A DNA stretch of 64,000 nt from Pandoraea oxalativorans (GTDB lineage: Bacteria > Pseudomonadota > Gammaproteobacteria > Burkholderiales > Burkholderiaceae): positions 372,001 through 436,000 of the forward strand of contig NZ_CP011253.3 of the NCBI RefSeq assembly GCF_000972785.3, given 5' to 3'. Each line of letters opens with the position of its first letter. Within the stretch, counting starts at the first letter, position 1. The notes under the pieces were generated by a model. That model made no database searches and was not told where the DNA came from. It saw only the letters and a list, made by a program, of their open reading frames with translations. Made by a program: the position numbers and the translations under genes. Positions 1 through 8,999 of this stretch are shown piece by piece.

Positions 1-96
<96 letters not shown>

Positions 97-250
97 TTAA
101 CCTGTCAAGTATCCCCGTCCGGGCTATGGATGGTCAAGTCTGATGGCCTTTTGGGCGCGATCCGATCATGCCTTATCCGCTATTCATGCCCCATGCCGCT
201 CGGATTCCCGCACGCCGGGACAACATTCCCACGCTGTCATCCTTCGCCGT

Positions 251-1147
251 TCACCACTGCGTGCCCGCGACGCCGCACGCGGCCGCCAGAAAGTCCGAAA
301 ACGCCCGGATCACGAGTGAAGCCTGACGATGCTGCGGGTAGACGACATAAATCGACGACGGCGGCGGCTCGAAGTCGTCGAGCACCGTCACGAGACGACC
401 GCCCAGCAAGGCGGGGGCGACGATAAACACCGGCAGCCACGTCACGCCCAGCCCGGCGACTGCGGCATCGCGCGCCAGCTCGCCGTTGTTCACGCGAAGC
501 CGTCCGGCCACCGGAATCTCGAGCGGCTGCCCGTCGCGCGCGTAATGCCAGCTCACGCGCTGGCTGTGACCGTAGGGCAGCAACGTGTGATCGCTCAGAT
601 CTTCGGGCGTCTGCGGCGCACCGTGGGTTTCGAGATAGCGCGGACTGACGCACGTGACCATGCGCATGGGCGCGACCGTGCGGGCGATCAGCGACGAGTC
701 GGCCAGCGCGCCGATGCGCACCGCCACGTCGTAGCCTTCGCCGACGATGTCCACCGTGCGGTCGTTCAGTTCGAGTTCGATGGTGACGTCGGGATACGTC
801 GTGAGAAACGACGGAATCGCCGAGCTGAGGAACATCGTGCCGAACGACATCGGGGCAGAGACCCGCAAGTTGCCGCGCGGACGCTCTCCCTGACTGCTCA
901 CCGCCAGATTCGCGGCTTCCACCTCTTCGAGGATGCGCCGGGCGCGCTCGTAATAAACCCGGCCGAGGTCGGTCACGGCCAGTCGCCGGGTCGTACGCAA
1001 TAGCAGACGTACCCCGAGCGATTGCTCCAGCGAGGAGATGCGGCGGCTCACGAACTGCTTCGAGAGGCCGAGTTTCGCCGCCGCGCCGGTAAAGCTCATG
1101 GCGTCCACGGCGCTGACGAAGATGCGCATGTCGTCGAGCAGGTCCAT
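251..1147 (-). CDS. LysR-family transcriptional regulator
   Basis: A 298-residue protein of normal LysR length. The N-terminal winged helix-turn-helix covers about residues 1-62 (FTGAAAKLGLSKQFVSRRIS, then LEQSLGVRLLLRTTR). An effector-binding domain of the CrgA-like subgroup follows, ending with a PPPSSIYVVYPQ segment. The ATG at 1147 (MDLLDDMRIF) was chosen because the typical LysR N-terminus starts there. The open frame runs further upstream but is not LysR-like. A DMT exporter gene, broken by a stop codon, lies just upstream on the same strand. LysR-type proteins usually control themselves and an adjacent gene. The ligand is unknown. Confidence 0.9.
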   Translation of the reverse strand: MDLLDDMRIFVSAVDAMSFTGAAAKLGLSKQFVSRRISSLEQSLGVRLLLRTTRRLAVTDLGRVYYERARRILEEVEAANLAVSSQGERPRGNLRVSAPMSFGTMFLSSAIPSFLTTYPDVTIELELNDRTVDIVGEGYDVAVRIGALADSSLIARTVAPMRMVTCVSPRYLETHGAPQTPEDLSDHTLLPYGHSQRVSWHYARDGQPLEIPVAGRLRVNNGELARDAAVAGLGVTWLPVFIVAPALLGGRLVTVLDDFEPPPSSIYVVYPQHRQASLVIRAFSDFLAAACGVAGTQW

Positions 1148-1263
1148 CGGCAGGATTTCCGTCGTCAAAATAAGGATGGGTGACAACGAGCGCACTTCGA
1201 TGCGCATTGTCACCCTGAGAAAGACAATCTTAGCCGAGATGGCCGCCGAGTTCGCGACTGAAG

Positions 1264-2112
1264 CTACCGCAGCGCCAGCCGCAGGCCCATCAGAATCGCG
1301 GCGGTGCCCGCGACGGCCAGCGCCGTCGGCCGATGCCCGAAGATGCCCCAGTCGAGCAGCGCGGTCACCACGGGCACCAGATAGAACAGGCTGGTCACCG
1401 TCACCAGATTGCCTGACGCGATCATTCGGTAGAGCAGTAGCGTCGCACCGACCGAAATCACGAGACCCATGTAGAGCAGCGGCAGCCAGAAGCCTAAGGT
1501 GCCGTCGCTGTGCCACGGTTGTGTCGGCGCGACGAGCAAGGCCAGCGCCAGCCCGACGGCATATTGCAGCGGCAGCACGTCGAGGGGCGTTTGTCGGGAC
1601 CCTTTTTGCGCGAGCGTGCCGAGCGTCATACAGGCAAGCGCGGTGAGCGCCCACGCGGATCCCGCCGCCGATAGCCGCGCCGACATCAGGCTTTGTGCGA
1701 CGACGAGCGCCAGCCCGACCAACGCGACCGCCAGCCCCAGCAGACGTCGCGCACTATGACGACGCTCCAGTGCGACGAGCGTGAGAATCGGCTGGACGCC
1801 GAGCACCGTCGCCAGCGCCCCCGGCGTGATGCCGCTGGCGAGCGCCAGCAGATACGACGCCTGATAGCCGCCGATGAGCAGCACACCGGTGCCCGCCACC
1901 TGCCAGCCGGTACCGGGGGCGGGCCACTATTGGCGACGTGTCAGCGCGATCAGCGTGAGCGCCGCGAACGCGACCCCCAGACGGATGACGAGAAAGGCAA
2001 ACGCCGACGCGTGCGCCAGCCCCCATTTGGCGGCCAGTGCGCCGCCGCTCCACAGCAGAACAAACAAGAGCGTCGCGCCATGTCGGCGCAATGCAAGACC
2101 ATCGAGTTGCAT
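1264..2112 (-). pseudogene. EamA/DMT-family exporter interrupted by an in-frame amber codon
   Basis: Two pieces of a drug/metabolite transporter lie in the same frame, separated by one TAG at 1927-1929. The N-terminal piece starts at the ATG at 2112, preceded by an AGGGGAAG ribosome site, and carries the first two membrane helices. The reading resumes directly after the stop with WPAPGTGWQVAGTGVLLIGG and gives the other helices, including the second EamA repeat. Restored length would be 282 residues, normal for the family. No frameshift is needed: a single base change removes the stop. It is either a recent pseudogene, a base-calling error, or a gene read through at TAG. Two other genes in the window show the same kind of lesion. 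Confidence 0.8.
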
Positions 2113-2628
2113 CGATCTTCCCCTGAGCAGCGGGCCCGGTGGGTCGCGCGATGCTTGCGTCGCAACGTCGTCACGAGACCGCTCGTGTCGCGTGCCTGAT
2201 GGGGCACACAACCCGGGACAGCATCGAGACATCGACACAAGGTCATCGTGGCTGGCGCAATGCGCGCAGACCGCCGGAACCCGCTGAAATTCGAACGAAA
2301 AAGTGTTGTGCCGGGTGAGTTACACCCAGCGAGCCGTGCGTGGCGTCAGGCCACGAAGGCCAGGACGACGTCGACGACTGCCACGGCGGGCGGTGCCACG
2401 CCGAACGGCGGGGGAGGTGCGACGGCTGCAAAACGTCCGCGCAGTCGAGCACCGACACCGCGTTGCGGCGGCGATACGGCGAGACGGACGGATGCGTAAG
2501 CAGTCATGGGTCGATGGAGGAATCGAATGCGTATTGAGCCTGGTGTCGACTCACGCCCGTCACTCGACGAGCGTGAACACACTTTACACGGAGGGGCTGA
2601 CACGGGCAAGCGCCCGGGGTCATCGATC
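2113..2628. other. Non-coding stretch, nothing recognised
   Basis: This is the gap between the DMT exporter start and the end of the PNPOx-like gene. Short open frames exist on both strands but are arginine-, threonine- and proline-rich with no recognisable domain, as expected from high-GC sequence. I see no convincing terminator, repeat or RNA gene. Confidence 0.4.
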
Positions 2629-3606
2629 TCAGGCAGTCGGCCACGTGCCCGTGCGCTCGACGCTGGGCGATGCCTCGCCGTCGCGCCAGGCGGCCGCTAG
2701 CGCACCTCGTACGCGTCGCACTTCGCGCACATGCAGACGCACCAGCCGCAGCGCGCCCTCGAAGCCGCTTTGCGTTTCATCGTGCCAAAGGATGTCGGCG
2801 TCGCCCGCGACATGCAAGAAGTCGCCCGACACGAAGTCGACGAAGACCAGCCCGGCGCGTGGGTTAGCGTGCAGATTGCCCAGCGTGTTGTAGAACGAAT
2901 TGCCGCGAAAGTCGGGCCACACCAGTGCGTTGGCGTCTTCCACGCGCACGAACCCCGACTTGCCGCCGCGATGCGAGACGTCGGTGCCTGCACTGCGTGC
3001 CGTGGTGCCATCCCCTGCGTAATGCGTTGCGATGAAGAACGTGTCGGCGCTCGCAATTTGCCACCGCGCTTCGTCGTCGAGCGAGGTTTGCGACGGTTCT
3101 GCCACGGGCGGTGCATCGTGCGCTTGCGGTGTTGCTTCACGCTTGCGGATGTACTGTGGGCAGTTGCCGAAACTCTGGGCGACCCGCAGTGTGAATCCTT
3201 GCGCATCGACCTCGTCGATGGCGCCGTTGACGCGATTGCGTCGGCGCGTCGAAGGCTCGATCCCCAGCAAGCCGATCGGAGCGCCCAACGTCACCGCGCC
3301 GTACAGCGGATCGGTTCGCGGGGGAAGGGCATTCACGCGCAGCAGCGTCGGGTCGGGGGATTGCGCGAAGCCGGGGGTGCCGCTGAGCAGCGTGGCCCAC
3401 GGCTGATCGTCGGCATCCAGCCCGCCCATGACGAGAAACGGCAACTGCGCAAAGAACTGACGATGCTGATCGGGCATCGCGAGCCGAATCACGCGCGACC
3501 CCACCTCCGCCATCTGCTCACGCGAGCCCGCGAGCGTCTGCACATACATTTCACCCGCGTGAAACGGCGATTCCAGTTGAAGCGGTGACGGGACGGGGGC
3601 GTTCAT
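2629..3606 (-). CDS. Pyridoxamine 5'-phosphate oxidase-family FMN-binding protein
   Basis: A 325-residue protein starting at the ATG at 3606, preceded by a good AGGAGA site. An N-terminal region with LPFLVMGGLDADDQPWATLLSG resembles the split-barrel flavin-binding fold. A second such segment follows (SADTFFIATHYAGDG, then GFVRVEDANALVWPDFRGN and NTLGNLHANPRAGLVFVDF), the usual signature of PNPOx-like flavoproteins. Family members bind FMN and reduce or sense small substrates; none here can be tied to pyridoxal phosphate synthesis. The protein is cytoplasmic, with no signal peptide. The neighbouring GST gene on the same strand suggests a detoxification or oxidative-stress role, which is inference. 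Confidence 0.8.
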   Translation of the reverse strand: MNAPVPSPLQLESPFHAGEMYVQTLAGSREQMAEVGSRVIRLAMPDQHRQFFAQLPFLVMGGLDADDQPWATLLSGTPGFAQSPDPTLLRVNALPPRTDPLYGAVTLGAPIGLLGIEPSTRRRNRVNGAIDEVDAQGFTLRVAQSFGNCPQYIRKREATPQAHDAPPVAEPSQTSLDDEARWQIASADTFFIATHYAGDGTTARSAGTDVSHRGGKSGFVRVEDANALVWPDFRGNSFYNTLGNLHANPRAGLVFVDFVSGDFLHVAGDADILWHDETQSGFEGALRLVRLHVREVRRVRGALAAAWRDGEASPSVERTGTWPTA

Positions 3607-3695
3607 GATGCTCTCCTTCGGTTTGCGCGGCACTCGCGAGTGTCGTTAGTGCATCGGACGATGCACCGCCGACGCGAGCGGCGTTCATTCAGCCT

Positions 3696-4382
3696 TCATG
3701 CGGCAACAGCGTTCAGACCACACGCCGTCGACGGCATCGGCACGAAACGCGGCAGCGCTTCGACGCGGGCCAACCACGCGCGCACGGCCGGGTACGGTTG
3801 CAGCGACACGTTGCCTTCGGGGGCGTGCGCCAGATATGAGTACAGCGCGACGTCGGCAATCGTCGGCGTTGCGGCCGTGACGAACGGCGAGGCGTTGGGT
3901 GCGGTGAGATGCGCTTCGATACGCGTAAGCAGCAACACACCCCGCTCGATCATTGCGGTCGTATCGACGCTACGGTTGAAAACGACTGCCACGCGCGCCG
4001 CGGCCGCGCCGAACGCGAGATCGCCAGCGGCCACGGACAGCCAGCGTTGCACGCGAGCAGCGGCCACGGCATCGTGCGGCAGCCAGGCTTGCTGCGCGTC
4101 GTAACGGGTTGCGAGGTAGACGAGGATCGCGTTCGAATCGGCGAGGATCACACCGTCGTCGTCGATGGCAGGCACCTGACCGAACGGGTTGATGGCGAGG
4201 TACGCAGGCTGTTTGTTCTCACCGGCCGCCAGATCGACGTCGATGGTCTCATACGGCAAGTCGAGCAGATTGAGCATCAGTTCGATGCGATGGCAGTGGC
4301 CCGAGAGTGCGAAACGGTAGAGCTTGACCGGACGTGCAGGACGGGCGGGAGCGTAGGCGTGAACGTCGGTGGGGCGGGTCAT
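3696..4382 (-). CDS. Glutathione S-transferase family protein
   Basis: A 228-residue soluble protein. The N-terminal thioredoxin-like domain is clear: KLYRFALSGHCHRIELML, then the glutathione-binding NPFGQVPAIDDDGVILADSNAI with cis-Pro and the D-S pair. An all-helical C-terminal domain follows, including TIADVALYSYLAHAPEG, the usual GST N-capping box. It probably conjugates glutathione to electrophiles in the cytoplasm; the substrate is unknown. It is divergently transcribed from a LysR gene and the shared promoter region holds two inverted repeats, so that regulator probably controls it. Confidence 0.9.
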   Translation of the reverse strand: MTRPTDVHAYAPARPARPVKLYRFALSGHCHRIELMLNLLDLPYETIDVDLAAGENKQPAYLAINPFGQVPAIDDDGVILADSNAILVYLATRYDAQQAWLPHDAVAAARVQRWLSVAAGDLAFGAAAARVAVVFNRSVDTTAMIERGVLLLTRIEAHLTAPNASPFVTAATPTIADVALYSYLAHAPEGNVSLQPYPAVRAWLARVEALPRFVPMPSTACGLNAVAA

Positions 4383-4452
4383 CGGGCATCTCCGTGGGTG
4401 AGTGGATGCGGCAGCCCCGGCGTCGGAACCGTCACGCAGTACCCGAATTGTC

Positions 4453-4473
4453 TATCCGGTCGATTTCCGGATA
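4453..4473. promoter_or_regulatory. Inverted repeat in GST/LysR divergent promoter
   Basis: TATCCGG and its reverse complement CCGGATA are separated by 7 bases. The site sits between the divergent GST and LysR starts. Arm size and spacing fit a LysR-type operator; assignment to this regulator is inference. Confidence 0.5.
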
Positions 4474-4495
4474 AATGGCATGAACCTGATTTGAC

Positions 4496-4514
4496 TACTC
4501 CGAAAATCGGAGTA
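4496..4514. promoter_or_regulatory. Second inverted repeat, overlapping the LysR ribosome site
   Basis: TACTCCGA and TCGGAGTA flank a 3-base AAA centre, a perfect 8-bp-arm repeat. Its right arm contains the GGAG ribosome site of the LysR gene starting at 4518. It could be an autoregulatory operator or an mRNA hairpin that hides the ribosome site. Confidence 0.5.
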
Positions 4515-4517
4515 ATC

Positions 4518-5426
4518 ATGCGCCGCATGGACAAACTTCGCGCAATGCAGACGTTCGTGGCCATCGTCGATCAGGGCAGCCTGAGTGCGGCGGCACGCTC
4601 GCTCGATTCGTCGCTGCCCGCCGTGGTGCGCACGCTGGCGGCGCTCGAAACTTCCCTGGAAGTGCGGCTTCTCAATCGCACGACGCGCCGCATCGCCCTC
4701 ACCGAAGAGGGGCGCACCTACCTCGAGACCTGCCGTCAGATCCTCAGCGAGTTACACGAGGCCGAGGCGCGACTGGCGGCGCGTCACGAGGCGCCGAGCG
4801 GCACGCTGGTCGTCACCGCCCCGGTGCTGTTCGGGCAGATGCACGTCGCCCCGGCGATGTTCCGGTTCCTGCGCGCATACCCGAACGTCAAATGCAGGCT
4901 TCTGCTCAACGACCGCGTGGTGAATCTATGGGAAGAGGGCATCGACGTCGGCATCCGGATTTCGCCGCTCGACGACTCTACGCTTGTCGCGCAGGGCATC
5001 GGAGCGATTCGCCGCGTGGTGGTCGCGAGTCCTGCGTGCATTGCCGAGCAGGGCGAGGTGACGCATCCGCGCGATCTGCTCGGCAAGAATTGCATCCTCT
5101 CGCATGGCGGCGGTTACGGCCAATGGCGTTTCTGGGAAGGAGGGCGGGAGTTCGTCGTGCCCGTCGACGGCAATCTCGAAATCAGCCACGGCATGACGGC
5201 GGTCGAAGCGTGTGTCGACGGCATGGGCTACGGCTGCTTTCTGTCGTATCAGGTGGCGCAGGCGATGGACGAGGGGCGGCTCGTGCGCGTACTCAAGGAC
5301 TACGAAGGACCGGCGCGACCGGTGAATATCGTCTATCCGCATGCGCGCCTGTTGCCGTCGCGCACGCGCGCGTTCGTGGAGTGGATGAAGCGCGCGTTGC
5401 CCGACGTGGCGATGCGGTGGCGCTGA
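4518..5426 (+). CDS. LysR-family transcriptional regulator, divergent from GST
   Basis: A 302-residue regulator of standard length. The helix-turn-helix lies at about residues 20-40 (GSLSAAARSLDSSLPAVVRT, then LEVRLLNRTTRRIALTEEG). A periplasmic-binding-like effector domain follows. The ATG at 4518 is chosen because GGAG stands 5 bases before it; ATG 4527 (MDKLRAMQTF) is also possible. It is divergent from the GST gene and separated by 135 bases holding two inverted repeats, the classic arrangement for a LysR regulator acting on its neighbour. The inducer is unknown. Confidence 0.9.
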   Translation: MRRMDKLRAMQTFVAIVDQGSLSAAARSLDSSLPAVVRTLAALETSLEVRLLNRTTRRIALTEEGRTYLETCRQILSELHEAEARLAARHEAPSGTLVVTAPVLFGQMHVAPAMFRFLRAYPNVKCRLLLNDRVVNLWEEGIDVGIRISPLDDSTLVAQGIGAIRRVVVASPACIAEQGEVTHPRDLLGKNCILSHGGGYGQWRFWEGGREFVVPVDGNLEISHGMTAVEACVDGMGYGCFLSYQVAQAMDEGRLVRVLKDYEGPARPVNIVYPHARLLPSRTRAFVEWMKRALPDVAMRWR

Positions 5427-5470
5427 AGTGAAGGTGCTGAAGTGATGGTGCTGAAGTGAGGGGGCAGAAG
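5419..5470 (+). repeat. Short tandem repeat after the LysR gene
   Basis: The motif GCTGAAGTGA is repeated three times with a 14-base period, and a fourth degenerate copy reads GCAGAAGTGA. The first copy contains the stop codon of the LysR gene. No function is evident. Confidence 0.6.
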
Positions 5471-5545
5471 TGACCCGGCGTCGAACCGGTCGACGAGCGA
5501 GCCTCAGACAAAAGAACGCGGAAAGCGACGGGGCCGCTTCCCGCT

Positions 5546-5574
5546 AAAAAGCCCGCCGACGCCAACCGGCGGGC
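5546..5574 (-). terminator. Rho-independent terminator of the PXPV protein gene
   Basis: On the minus strand, GCCCGCCG and CGGCGGGC form an 8-bp GC stem with an 8-base loop, followed directly by five T. It lies about 30 bases beyond the end of the gene at 5606. Confidence 0.85.
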
Positions 5575-5605
5575 CGCTTCGTTCTTTTATCGGTTCAGAC
5601 GACGA

Positions 5606-5902
5606 TCAGTCACGATCACGCCAGCCACGGTGCCAGCCGCGATCGTGGCGACGCTCTTCCCAGCGACGTTCGCGCCAGTCGTCATAACGGTCGCGACCGT
5701 AGTACACGACCGGTTGCGGTGCGCGATACACCGGGCGCGGGGCCACATACACCGGTTCCGGTGCGACGTAGACGGGCTGCGGCGCTACGACGACCGGTGC
5801 AGGCACGCCGAGATAGAGGCCGACATCCACATGCGCCGAAGCGGCGGTGGAAGCGACGGCGGCGGCAGCGCCAAGGGCAGCGATGATCAGAATGCGTTTC
5901 AT
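5606..5902 (-). CDS. Small exported PXPV-repeat protein
   Basis: A 98-residue protein starting at ATG 5902 with GGAGG 7 bases upstream. Residues 1-23 are a clear Sec signal peptide (MKRILIIAALGAAAAVASTA, cleavage near ASA-HV). Next come repeats of the form APxPVYVAP (about residues 34-66), the pattern of the PXPV repeat family in Burkholderiales. A charged Arg/Trp/His-rich tail follows (WRERRWEERRHDRGWHRGW). It is probably periplasmic or envelope-associated; no function is known to me. It is a single-gene unit with its own terminator. Confidence 0.85.
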   Translation of the reverse strand: MKRILIIAALGAAAAVASTAASAHVDVGLYLGVPAPVVVAPQPVYVAPEPVYVAPRPVYRAPQPVVYYGRDRYDDWRERRWEERRHDRGWHRGWRDRD

Positions 5903-6175
5903 GGTGTCCTCCATGAGTCCAGCTTTTGTTGATTCGGTGGTGGCGATGGCCACGTTGTCGAAACCGTTGATGCCAGTCTAGCGACGGCCTCGGGTAGCAG
6001 GTGCTACGAGTGTGTTGGGGATGTGTCGTTTTGTAACGCCGGTGGACGGGACGGCGAGGCGCGCGGACCGCGACGAGCAGAGCGGCTGACGAGCGGCGGT
6101 CGGCGAGAAAATCGGTCGCTGAAAACACAAAAGGCGTCACACGAAATTCGCGTGACGCCTTTTGCATTTAATCGT

Positions 6176-6252
6176 TGGTAGGCTCGATTGGATTCGAACC
6201 AACGACCCCCACCATGTCAAGGTGGTGCTCTAACCAACTGAGCTACGAGCCT
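6176..6252 (-). tRNA. tRNA-Val (anticodon GAC)
   Basis: A full cloverleaf on the minus strand. The acceptor arm is AGGCTCG with CGAGCCT, and the D arm contains AGCTCAGTTGGTTAGAGC. The anticodon stem CCACC/GGTGG encloses TTGACAT, so the anticodon is GAC. The T arm has GGTTCGAATCC. The discriminator A and CCA are encoded (6176-6179). The tRNA reads valine GUC/GUU. Confidence 0.97.
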
Positions 6253-6345
6253 AGAAAGACCGCGAGTATATGGGGTATTTCTGAAGCTGGCAAGCGTTTC
6301 GCGAAAAAATCTTAACGAAACGCGCGTGGATGCCCCGTCGCGTGC

Positions 6346-7146
6346 TCATTCTCCCCGCTTGGGGGCGGCCCCCGAGGCGCCCCGCTTCGGCTTGATACGC
6401 ACCCAGATGCCCTTGTTGCCGCCGCTGCCGGAGCGCTGCTCCACGTCGAACAGCCCGATGGTCGCGACGAGATCGCTCAGTTTGCCGAAGCCATAGTTGC
6501 GTGCGTCGAAGTCGGGCGCCTGCTTCGCGATGTGGCTGCCCATCGCGCCGAGGCTGGCCCAGCCGTCTTCGTCCGACACGCCGGTGACGGCCGTGCGCAG
6601 TAGCCGCACGAGCCGCGTGTCGCGCTTGAGTTCGGCGGCGCTGCGACGCTTGCGCGGCGTGGGCGCTTCGTCGTCGTCCGGCTCATCGTCCTGGCGCAGC
6701 AGTTCGGTGTAGATGAACTTGTCGCAGGCGGTGACGAAGGGCTGCGGTGTCTTGCGCTCGCCGAAGCCATACACGATCAGGCCCTGTTCGCGAATGCGAG
6801 ACGCCAGCCGCGTGAAGTCGCTGTCGCTGGAGACGAGACAGAAGCCGTCGAAGCGCCCCGTGTAGAGCAGATCCATTGCGTCGATGATCATGGCGCTGTC
6901 GGTGGCGTTCTTGCCGACGGTGTAACGGAACTGCTGGATGGGCTGGATCGAATATTCGAGCAGGCACTTCTTCCAGCCGTCGAGATTCGGTTTGGTCCAG
7001 TCGCCGTAGATGCGCTTCACGCTGGCGACGCCGTACTTGGCGACTTCGGTGAGCAGACCTTCGACGATGGCGGGGGCGGCGTTATCGGCGTCGATGAGTA
7101 CGACGAGCGTGGGGCCCTGAGCGGCCACCGGTGTTGTCACGGGCAT
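6346..7146 (-). CDS. NYN-domain putative RNase with C-terminal LOTUS (OST-HTH) domain
   Basis: A 266-residue cytoplasmic protein. The N-terminal NYN/LabA-type PIN-like domain shows the expected acidic residues: LVVLIDADNAAP near residue 15, DSAMIIDAMDLL near 85 and CLVSSDSDF near 105. These would bind metal in the nuclease centre. An acidic linker (DDEPDDDEAPTPRKRR) leads to a C-terminal helical domain that fits OST-HTH/LOTUS (DARNYGFGKLSDLVATIGLF). Such proteins are thought to act on RNA; the substrate is unknown. ATG 7146 is used; an upstream ATG at 7167 is possible. It is a single gene. Confidence 0.85.
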   Translation of the reverse strand: MPVTTPVAAQGPTLVVLIDADNAAPAIVEGLLTEVAKYGVASVKRIYGDWTKPNLDGWKKCLLEYSIQPIQQFRYTVGKNATDSAMIIDAMDLLYTGRFDGFCLVSSDSDFTRLASRIREQGLIVYGFGERKTPQPFVTACDKFIYTELLRQDDEPDDDEAPTPRKRRSAAELKRDTRLVRLLRTAVTGVSDEDGWASLGAMGSHIAKQAPDFDARNYGFGKLSDLVATIGLFDVEQRSGSGGNKGIWVRIKPKRGASGAAPKRGE

Positions 7147-7253
7147 GGCGGAGTTCCTTGGACGCAAAGATGTGTCGGATCTTTCGGATCGGTTGGACGC
7201 TTTGCATTATGACCCGGAACGGTGACCGCCATGCCTCAAATGCTGGGCAGAGG

Positions 7254-8666
7254 CTAACGCGTGCCGCGCTGCCCCAGCGGCGCGAACCACAACACGCCGA
7301 TGCCGACGAGCAGGCTCACGGCCGCGAACATCAGCCCCGAGGTGAACGAGTGCGTCCAGTCCTTGAGCACGCCGACCACGATCGGGCTCAGTGCCGAGCC
7401 GAGGTTGCCGACCGCGTTGATGACGGCCAGCCCCAGCGCGCGCGTGTGCGGCGCGAGGCTGCGATCCGGCACCGTCCAGAAGATCGCCATCGCCGTGTAC
7501 GCGCCGGTCGACGCCATCGCCACCCCCGCGAGACGCAGCGACGGTTCCGGCGCGAAGCACGTGACGACCCAGCCTGCTGCGGAGAACAGCATCGGCAGCA
7601 CGAGGTGCCAGCGTCGCTCCTGCAGTCGGTCGGAGCGGCGTCCCCACCAGATCATGCCTGCGATGGTGCACACGGACGGGATAGCGGCAAGCAGACCGAT
7701 GGTGACGTTGCTGCTCGTCGTGCCGAAGCTTTTCACGATCTGCGGAATCCACAGCGACGCCAGCGAGAGCGTGTTGACGAGACAGAAGTACCCGAGCGCG
7801 AACTTCGCCACGCTCGGCGTGCAGATCGCGCGCCACATGCTGGTGTTCGCACGCGTGTTGATTGCCGATGTTGCGCTCGCTTGCCGTGCCGTCGCATCGG
7901 CGCGATCCCGTTCGATCATCGCACCGAGCGTCTGCTTCTCGGCGGCGCTCAGCCAGCGTGCGTCGGACGGCTTGTCGTCGAGATACCACCGCGTGACGAG
8001 GCCGAGCAGCACCGTGGGCAAGCCTTCGAGCACGAACAGCCATTGCCAGCCTGCGAGTCCCGCTACGCCATCGAGGCGCAGCAGATAGCCCGATGCTGCT
8101 GCACCGAGCGCGGACGTCACCGGCATCGCGATCATGAACCACGCGTTGGCGCGTGCGCGCGCCGCAGACGGGAACCAGTCGCCCATGTACAGCAACATGC
8201 CGGGCAGGAAGCCCGCTTCGGTAATGCCCACGATGGCGCGAATCAGGTAGAGGCTCGTCGCGTCATGCGCGAACATCGTCGCGCTCGATGCCAGCCCCCA
8301 CGCGATCAGAATCGCGCCGATCCAGCGACGTGCGCCGAACTTCACCAGCATGAGGTTGCTCGGCACGCCGCACAGCACGTACGTCAGATAGAAGACTGTC
8401 GAGGCCATGCCGAACATCGTGCTCGTAAGCCCGAGATCCTGACTCATCGTGAGGGCGGCGAAGCCGACGTTGATGCGGTCGAGAAACGAGAACAGGAACA
8501 GGACGAACAGAAAACCGAGCAAACGCCGCGAGACCTTGCGCACGACGGCGCGCTCCATCGCCTCGCTGGCGACGCGATGGACCGGGGCGTCTGCGCGGGC
8601 GCGCGCGTCGGGTACGGATGCGGCAATACCGCCGGCAAGACCGGCAGTGGGCGTGATACGACTCAT
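7254..8666 (-). CDS. MFS transporter, anion:cation symporter type
   Basis: A 470-residue membrane protein with about 12 helices. FLFVLFLFSFLDRINVGFAA in the first helix is the signature of the ACS branch of the major facilitator family, which takes up aromatic acids, tartrate, phthalate and similar anions. The start at 8666 has GGAGAAG upstream. It is the last gene of an apparent operon after a ring monooxygenase and a DUF2783-like protein, so it probably imports the aromatic acid that the monooxygenase attacks. Expression is likely controlled by the divergent MarR gene. The substrate cannot be read from the sequence. Confidence 0.88.
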   Translation of the reverse strand: MSRITPTAGLAGGIAASVPDARARADAPVHRVASEAMERAVVRKVSRRLLGFLFVLFLFSFLDRINVGFAALTMSQDLGLTSTMFGMASTVFYLTYVLCGVPSNLMLVKFGARRWIGAILIAWGLASSATMFAHDATSLYLIRAIVGITEAGFLPGMLLYMGDWFPSAARARANAWFMIAMPVTSALGAAASGYLLRLDGVAGLAGWQWLFVLEGLPTVLLGLVTRWYLDDKPSDARWLSAAEKQTLGAMIERDRADATARQASATSAINTRANTSMWRAICTPSVAKFALGYFCLVNTLSLASLWIPQIVKSFGTTSSNVTIGLLAAIPSVCTIAGMIWWGRRSDRLQERRWHLVLPMLFSAAGWVVTCFAPEPSLRLAGVAMASTGAYTAMAIFWTVPDRSLAPHTRALGLAVINAVGNLGSALSPIVVGVLKDWTHSFTSGLMFAAVSLLVGIGVLWFAPLGQRGTR

Positions 8667-8768
8667 GATGGGTGTCTTCTCCAGCGCTCCCCGCCTTGTC
8701 TGATGTGGCGGTGTTTTAAGAGGGGTCCGCCATCGGGGGCGGACGCCGAAAGGAACGATGTGCCGACG

Positions 8769-8972
8769 TCAGGCGGCTTGTATTTGCGTGCTATGCGCGG
8801 CCTGCGCGATGAGATCGATCACGCGTTGGGGATCGCGGATCTCGTTGGCGAGCAGCAGCACGACTTTGGCGAGCAGCAACTCGCGCGTGTCGGCCGGGGC
8901 GGCGTCGATGGCCAGCGCGAGCGTGTCGTAAATGTCTTCGAGGCCTGCGATGGCGGTTTGTTGAGCGGTCAT
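8769..8972 (-). CDS. Small DUF2783-like protein
   Basis: A 67-residue helical, acidic protein without signal peptide or membrane helix (core DIYDTLALAIDAAPADTREL, then LLAKVVLLLANEIRDPQRVIDLI). Small proteins of this size and pattern, DUF2783, are found next to MhpA-type FAD monooxygenases in Burkholderiales, and this one lies 27 bases after such a gene. Its role is unknown; it may be a partner of the monooxygenase. Family assignment is from memory of the pattern and context. Confidence 0.65.
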   Translation of the reverse strand: MTAQQTAIAGLEDIYDTLALAIDAAPADTRELLLAKVVLLLANEIRDPQRVIDLIAQAAHSTQIQAA

Positions 8973-8999
8973 GACGAGCTTCCTTGGAGAGCGGGGCGT

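Noticed and set aside
251..1654. LysR gene extended at the N-terminus to 467 residues
   Set aside because: The extra residues are Arg/Ala-rich and overlap the DMT gene; the LysR domain starts at 1147.
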